Assembly: GCA_022510905.1 (NCBI GenBank) | Contig: JAFLSN010000002.1 | Span: 62,001-126,000 of the forward strand | Direction: 5' to 3' | DNA length: 64,000 nucleotides | Origin: Treponema sp. | GTDB taxonomy: Bacteria; Spirochaetota; Spirochaetia; Treponematales; Treponemataceae | Part shown: piece by piece, positions 60,389-64,000 of the stretch | How the letters are laid out: each line of letters opens with the position of its first letter | Position numbering within the stretch: the first letter of the stretch is position 1 | The notes under the pieces: model-generated | What the model was told of the DNA's origin: nothing | What the model saw: the letters and a program-made list of their open reading frames with translations, nothing else | Databases searched by the model: none | Program-made: the position numbers and the translations under genes

Positions 60389-61476
60389 CAGAGCTCTCCT
60401 GTCATGTGGAGATCATGGAATGCGTCAAGCAGCGTGTCCATGTTTTTTTTTGTGATGTGCCCGATGTGTCCAACTCTGAAGATTTTATCTTTGAGGTCTC
60501 CACCGTTTGGGCAGATAAAGATTTGGTACCGGTCTTTCATCAAGGTAAAGATTTCGTAGGCTGATTTTCCCGTGGTAGACGAGAGCGCCGTTAAAGCGTT
60601 TGATGGTGCAGGTGAAAATTGTGCAAACGGCAATTTGGAAATACCGTTCCTGAAATACTGCGCGAGTTCCGCTGTCTGCGAAATCAAGGCTGTAGCGCCT
60701 CCCTGCTCCATGATGGAACTGAGCCGCGTGTGCAGCAGCAGCATGATTCCTACCGCCGGAGTAAATGGCGTTTGGCCGCGTTCCCCGTCAGAAAGATAGT
60801 CGGCAAGATTGAAATAAAGTGACGGAACTGTATGGCCCAGCACACGTTCCTGTGCGCTGGGGGTGAGCACCAGAAACGACATTCCCGGTGGAAGCGCCAG
60901 CGCTTTCTGGGAACCGGTGATGACCGCCTGTATGTTGAATGCCGTGATGTCCAGCGGATCTGCCAGAAACGATGAGATTGCATCTACCAGAAAGAACAGT
61001 TTCTGTTCCTTGCAGAAAGTTCCGGCCATGGCAAGATCATAGAGGACACCCGTTGAAGTTTCGTTGTGCTGCATGATAAGCGCCGTGTAGCCTTTGTTTG
61101 CAAATGGTTCCAGGTCTGTGCGGGTGAGCGGCCTGCCGTATGGAAGGTGCACTTCCGTGCATGGAATGCCTAGCACCGTGCACAGCTTTAAAAATCGTTC
61201 GCCGAAGCTTCCTCCGTTTACTACAAGCACTTTGTCGTTTTTTGTAAACAGGTTGAGCACCGCCGCCTCCATGGATGCAGTTCCTGAACCTGTCATAAAA
61301 ACCGCGCGGGAGCCTTCCTGGGCATTGAGAAGTGCCGTAAGCATCGCCTCGCTTTCTTTTGTGATTGCTGAAAATTCTTGGGTGCGGAAATACGGCACTT
61401 GTTCCGAGTTTTCAAGCCTGAGCCTGTCGTCCATCATTACCGGGCCAACGGTAAAATTAAGCTGGTTTCTGTTCAT
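60388..61476 (-). CDS. 2-Aminoethylphosphonate:pyruvate transaminase-like class V aminotransferase
   Basis: A 362-aa fold-type I PLP enzyme. FTVGPVMMDDRL at the N-terminus, MTGSGTASMEAAV, QHNETSTGVLYD, VDAISSF with D165, and the PLP lysine K191 in VITGSQKALALPPG mark the alanine-glyoxylate/AEP transaminase subgroup. In phosphonate synthesis the enzyme would work backward, making aminoethylphosphonate from phosphonoacetaldehyde. AAGGGG lies 7 bases before the ATG at 61476; a longer in-frame start at 61512 has none. It overlaps the TagF-like gene by 20 bases and the cytidylyltransferase by one. Phosphonopyruvate genes (pepM, ppd) are not in the window. Confidence 0.87.
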   Translation of the reverse strand: MNRNQLNFTVGPVMMDDRLRLENSEQVPYFRTQEFSAITKESEAMLTALLNAQEGSRAVFMTGSGTASMEAAVLNLFTKNDKVLVVNGGSFGERFLKLCTVLGIPCTEVHLPYGRPLTRTDLEPFANKGYTALIMQHNETSTGVLYDLAMAGTFCKEQKLFFLVDAISSFLADPLDITAFNIQAVITGSQKALALPPGMSFLVLTPSAQERVLGHTVPSLYFNLADYLSDGERGQTPFTPAVGIMLLLHTRLSSIMEQGGATALISQTAELAQYFRNGISKLPFAQFSPAPSNALTALSSTTGKSAYEIFTLMKDRYQIFICPNGGDLKDKIFRVGHIGHITKKNMDTLLDAFHDLHMTGEL

Positions 61477-62728
61477 CTTCTGCCCCTTTTGTAATGCGTT
61501 CCAGTGTGGCAATCATAAAGTCTGCCACGTTCTCTCCTGCGTGACCTTGGTGCATCCATGCTTCGTTTTTGGCTTTCTGCCTGAGCTCACGCAGTTCTTG
61601 ACTGTCGCTTACGCTCCTGATTATTTCCGTGATGTTCCCAAACTGGTCGGCGTGGAGTTCTTGTCCCAATTCCCGTAGCACACGGAACTGCCAGATGTCT
61701 TTTCCGTGGTTTGGCAAAAACCATGCGTCATATGGACGGAGGTCAAGCTCCGCGTTTACATATAGAACCGGTTTGTCGCACAAAAACGTGTAGTCATAGA
61801 TTATGGCGGAAAAATCTGAAATCATCACATCGGCTTTTTTCATTGAATCGATGTTGTCGCGACTGTAATCCCATTTGATATTTTTCTGCGCGGCAAACAT
61901 CGCTTCAAGTTTTGAAAGCACGTCCGGCTCGGCTTTTTTTGACTGTGGATGCGGGCGCACGATAACGCGCCAGCCGCTTTTTGCAAGCGGTTCCAGCAGC
62001 GACTTTCCGTACTTGCACAAAAGCGAAGACGGTCCCCATGAAGGTGAAACCAATACGGTAAAGGGATGGTCTTCTTCGGCGGGAATCGACTGCATTTTTT
62101 TTGCGAGATTGTCAAGATATGTGCAGCCCACTGTGGGAAGGTCTTTTTTGGGAATGCCGCGGAGCTGTTCCAGGTAGCGGATGTCCTTTGCCTGATAATT
62201 TCCAGTGAGAAGAATGGCGTCAAAAAAATCAAGGCCGAACATCTTCATCATGGTGGCGTCGCTTGCTCCGTGCAGCAGGTTTGCATAATATGCTGCCGAA
62301 CGGCTCCTTTTTAGCTGGTACACGTTCAGCCCCGGTGTTGACATCACAACCACACCTGCCGAAATTATGTTTAGCCTGGCGAACGCAGCGTTTCCTTCGC
62401 CAATATATTCGGCCTGCACAAGTTCGTGCGGTTCTTCAAAAATTGGGTCGTCTTTTGCGGATGTCAGATATGTGAGCGGAAGGCCGCGTTCTTTGAATGC
62501 ATCGATAACAGGCTTGAACACATTCCAGTACTGTTTTCCTTCACAGTAAATCACGTATGGCTTGTAGGCTGCATCATGAAGCACTCCGTTGCGCTTTCCT
62601 GAAAAAAAAACTTTGAGTTTAAGAATAGCGGCTTTTGCCAAAAAAAACACGGTTGCCGCCGCGCCGATCACAACGGAAAACAGCATGCTCCCTGTGCCGG
62701 GGTCGATGTATAAAATCAATGAGTTCAT
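61457..62728 (-). CDS. TagF/TagB-like CDP-polyol phosphotransferase family protein
   Basis: A 423-aa protein of the CDP-glycerol glycerophosphotransferase family, which moves a phospho-polyol from CDP to a growing polymer at the cytoplasmic membrane. One N-terminal membrane helix (GSMLFSVVIGAAATVFFLAK) anchors it. The catalytic region has SPSWGPSSLL, RPHPQSKK and MISDFSAIIYDYTFLCDKP, the family's CDP-binding features. Beside a CMP-phosphonate synthetase it could transfer the phosphonate instead of glycerol phosphate; that is inference. It overlaps both neighbours (ATGA with the sulfatase-fold gene). Confidence 0.85.
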   Translation of the reverse strand: MNSLILYIDPGTGSMLFSVVIGAAATVFFLAKAAILKLKVFFSGKRNGVLHDAAYKPYVIYCEGKQYWNVFKPVIDAFKERGLPLTYLTSAKDDPIFEEPHELVQAEYIGEGNAAFARLNIISAGVVVMSTPGLNVYQLKRSRSAAYYANLLHGASDATMMKMFGLDFFDAILLTGNYQAKDIRYLEQLRGIPKKDLPTVGCTYLDNLAKKMQSIPAEEDHPFTVLVSPSWGPSSLLCKYGKSLLEPLAKSGWRVIVRPHPQSKKAEPDVLSKLEAMFAAQKNIKWDYSRDNIDSMKKADVMISDFSAIIYDYTFLCDKPVLYVNAELDLRPYDAWFLPNHGKDIWQFRVLRELGQELHADQFGNITEIIRSVSDSQELRELRQKAKNEAWMHQGHAGENVADFMIATLERITKGAEDEQKPA

Positions 62729-64000
62729 TCTTGCACATCCTCTTGTTGCCAGTCGTCCGAATCAAATACCGATGTACTTACCCGCCACCGGTCGTTGCGC
62801 CCGCATGTAAAAACGTAATAGCTTCTGTTGTGGTGTGGCATATAGATGTGGTATGTGTTTACCAAAACGCCGCATTCTTTTTGCTCCATGCTGACAGGAT
62901 TTCCTGTGAAGGTGGGCGTTGCGTTTTCTACAAGCCCCCCGGTAAGCATGGTGGGAACATCGGCATTGCACATGAATGTGCTGCCTGTGCTGAGCTGTCC
63001 GGTCGCATCGAAATCCTTTTCCATGAGAAGCGGGCGGTAACGAGCGGCATTGAGCTTTTTTAGCTTGAAGCCGCTGCTGCATGAAGGCGTTTCATCGATG
63101 GAGCCATGGTCTGCCACAGTCAAAATGCGTGTGTTTACATATACGCCGTTGCTCTGCAAAAACCGCAGCCATTCACCTGTACGTTTAAAAGCTGCCATAA
63201 GCGAACACTGTTCCTTGTACCATTCCGCAGTGTACATGTTTTCTGTGGTGTGCGCGGAAATGGCGGGGTAGGGCTCAAAAATGCTCAAGTCTGGAACCCG
63301 GCTGCCGTTTTCCCATGACGGGTCGGTTACAGTCGCGGAATACCTGGAAGCCTGTTCTGTAAAAATCCGTGGCAGCATGAGCGGCGCCTGGTTGTGCTTT
63401 GACACGAGCGTTTCTGTGCTCCGTGCGTTCATTGCTTGTGGCGTGTAGTCACAGTCTCCGTAACATGGTGGCGAGGCCATGAGCGTGTGCATGTTGAGCG
63501 AAACCGTGTTGTTGTGGAGCTTAAAACCCGAAAAGCATTCATGCAGGTCGGGGCTCTCCTTGAAGATGGGCTCCACGAAATCATTTTGCGCCGCGTCAAG
63601 GTATGTCATGAGCACGTTTTTTCCGGTTTTTGAAAAATGAAAAATCGGCTGAATGTTGCCTGCGGTCAAGGCCGGGCGGTATTCGGCATAGCCGCGCCGT
63701 ATTGTTGTAAGGTTGATTCCTGTAAATATTGGCAGGGCCGTCGCTGTTGCTGCAGCCAAAAAACGTGCAGCAGAATAGAATCCTTTTTTTAAAAGGAATG
63801 CACTTAGCGCCACCGAGATCGATAGTACCAGCGAATTGCACAAAACCGATGCAAACGGAGAGGCAACTGAAGGCGCTGTGTTGAGTACGAACAGCCGAAA
63901 AAGATTTCCATATCGCGCCCTGAATATGAAGGTGTTTATGACCGCGCCAACCATTCCGCAGAAAAAGAAAAAAGCAAGCAGCGTTTGTGTTCGTTCCCGG
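62725..64000 (-). CDS. Membrane sulfatase-fold phosphotransferase or hydrolase (5' end outside window)
   Basis: The frame is open to the right edge (TLLAFFFFCGMVGAV is read there), so the true N-terminus lies beyond 64000. What remains is about 424 residues: the last membrane helices, then a periplasmic alkaline-phosphatase-superfamily domain. NVLMTYLDAAQNDFVEP holds the first metal-site acid, NMHTLMASPPCYGD the likely nucleophile threonine, TVADHGS the Asp-His metal ligands, and NADVPTMLTGG a family-specific strand. The domain resembles LtaS and phosphoethanolamine transferases. In this operon it may modify or trim the glycan outside the membrane. Family certain, reaction unknown. Confidence 0.8.
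   Translation of the reverse strand, partial: RERTQTLLAFFFFCGMVGAVINTFIFRARYGNLFRLFVLNTAPSVASPFASVLCNSLVLSISVALSAFLLKKGFYSAARFLAAATATALPIFTGINLTTIRRGYAEYRPALTAGNIQPIFHFSKTGKNVLMTYLDAAQNDFVEPIFKESPDLHECFSGFKLHNNTVSLNMHTLMASPPCYGDCDYTPQAMNARSTETLVSKHNQAPLMLPRIFTEQASRYSATVTDPSWENGSRVPDLSIFEPYPAISAHTTENMYTAEWYKEQCSLMAAFKRTGEWLRFLQSNGVYVNTRILTVADHGSIDETPSCSSGFKLKKLNAARYRPLLMEKDFDATGQLSTGSTFMCNADVPTMLTGGLVENATPTFTGNPVSMEQKECGVLVNTYHIYMPHHNRSYYVFTCGRNDRWRVSTSVFDSDDWQQEDVQE

Overview
The window is a piece of a spirochaete chromosome, most likely a Treponema of moderate GC (roughly 53% by eye). The evidence is gene content and order: FlaA sheath proteins next to class II aldolase, a dcw cluster with mraZ-rsmH-ftsL-murF-ftsW-ftsQ-ftsA-ftsZ but no mraY/murD/murG/murC, a long flbD-motAB-fliLMYOPQR-flhBAFG-sigma28 flagellar operon, and a V-type ATPase operon (E, DUF2764, A, B, D, I, K) instead of an F-type one. 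The same blocks occur in T. pallidum. I cannot name the species from sequence alone.

Layout. 1-500: 3' end of coaX. 727-2064: leftward neuB-like sugar acid synthase. 2307-3432: a probable decayed gene and a membrane protein. 3610-6430: divergent fba and the flaA pair around a consensus promoter. 6778-7509: a leftward uncharacterised gene. 8131-22602: division, wall, recombination and topology genes. 22772-24898: rpoZ-miaA-recO. 24981-43098: flagellar operon and its tail. 43219-44302: galM. 44499-51922: V-ATPase. 52039-54267: ispG and a TPR protein. 54298-64000: a leftward surface-glycan operon that runs off the right edge.

How the parts work together. The flagellar operon encodes stator, C-ring, export gate and the FlhF/FlhG placement GTPase/ATPase pair, ending with the flagellar sigma factor and three accessory genes. 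FlaA proteins form the periplasmic filament sheath. The V-ATPase K subunit keeps the residues that bind Na+ in Enterococcus NtpK, so it may couple to sodium.

The most interesting region is 54298-64000. A membrane sulfatase-fold enzyme, a TagF-like transferase, an aminoethylphosphonate (AEP)-type transaminase, an LicC/PntC-like cytidylyltransferase, two GT4 glycosyltransferases, a WbaP-like initiating transferase and an Omp85-like barrel lie in one tightly overlapped operon. The transaminase and cytidylyltransferase correspond to the two halves of PntC, here as separate genes. This suggests a surface glycan decorated with a CMP-activated phosphonate and possibly its own outer-membrane partner.

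Regulatory features seen directly: four 10-bp-phased MraZ boxes overlapping the mraZ start, several promoters whose -10 lies only 6-12 bases before the start codon (leaderless or nearly so), a strong terminator pressed against the ispG ribosome binding site, and a small family of ATACCC-N5-GGGTAT palindromes clustered in fliQ-flhB. No tRNA, rRNA, insertion sequence or CRISPR array was seen.
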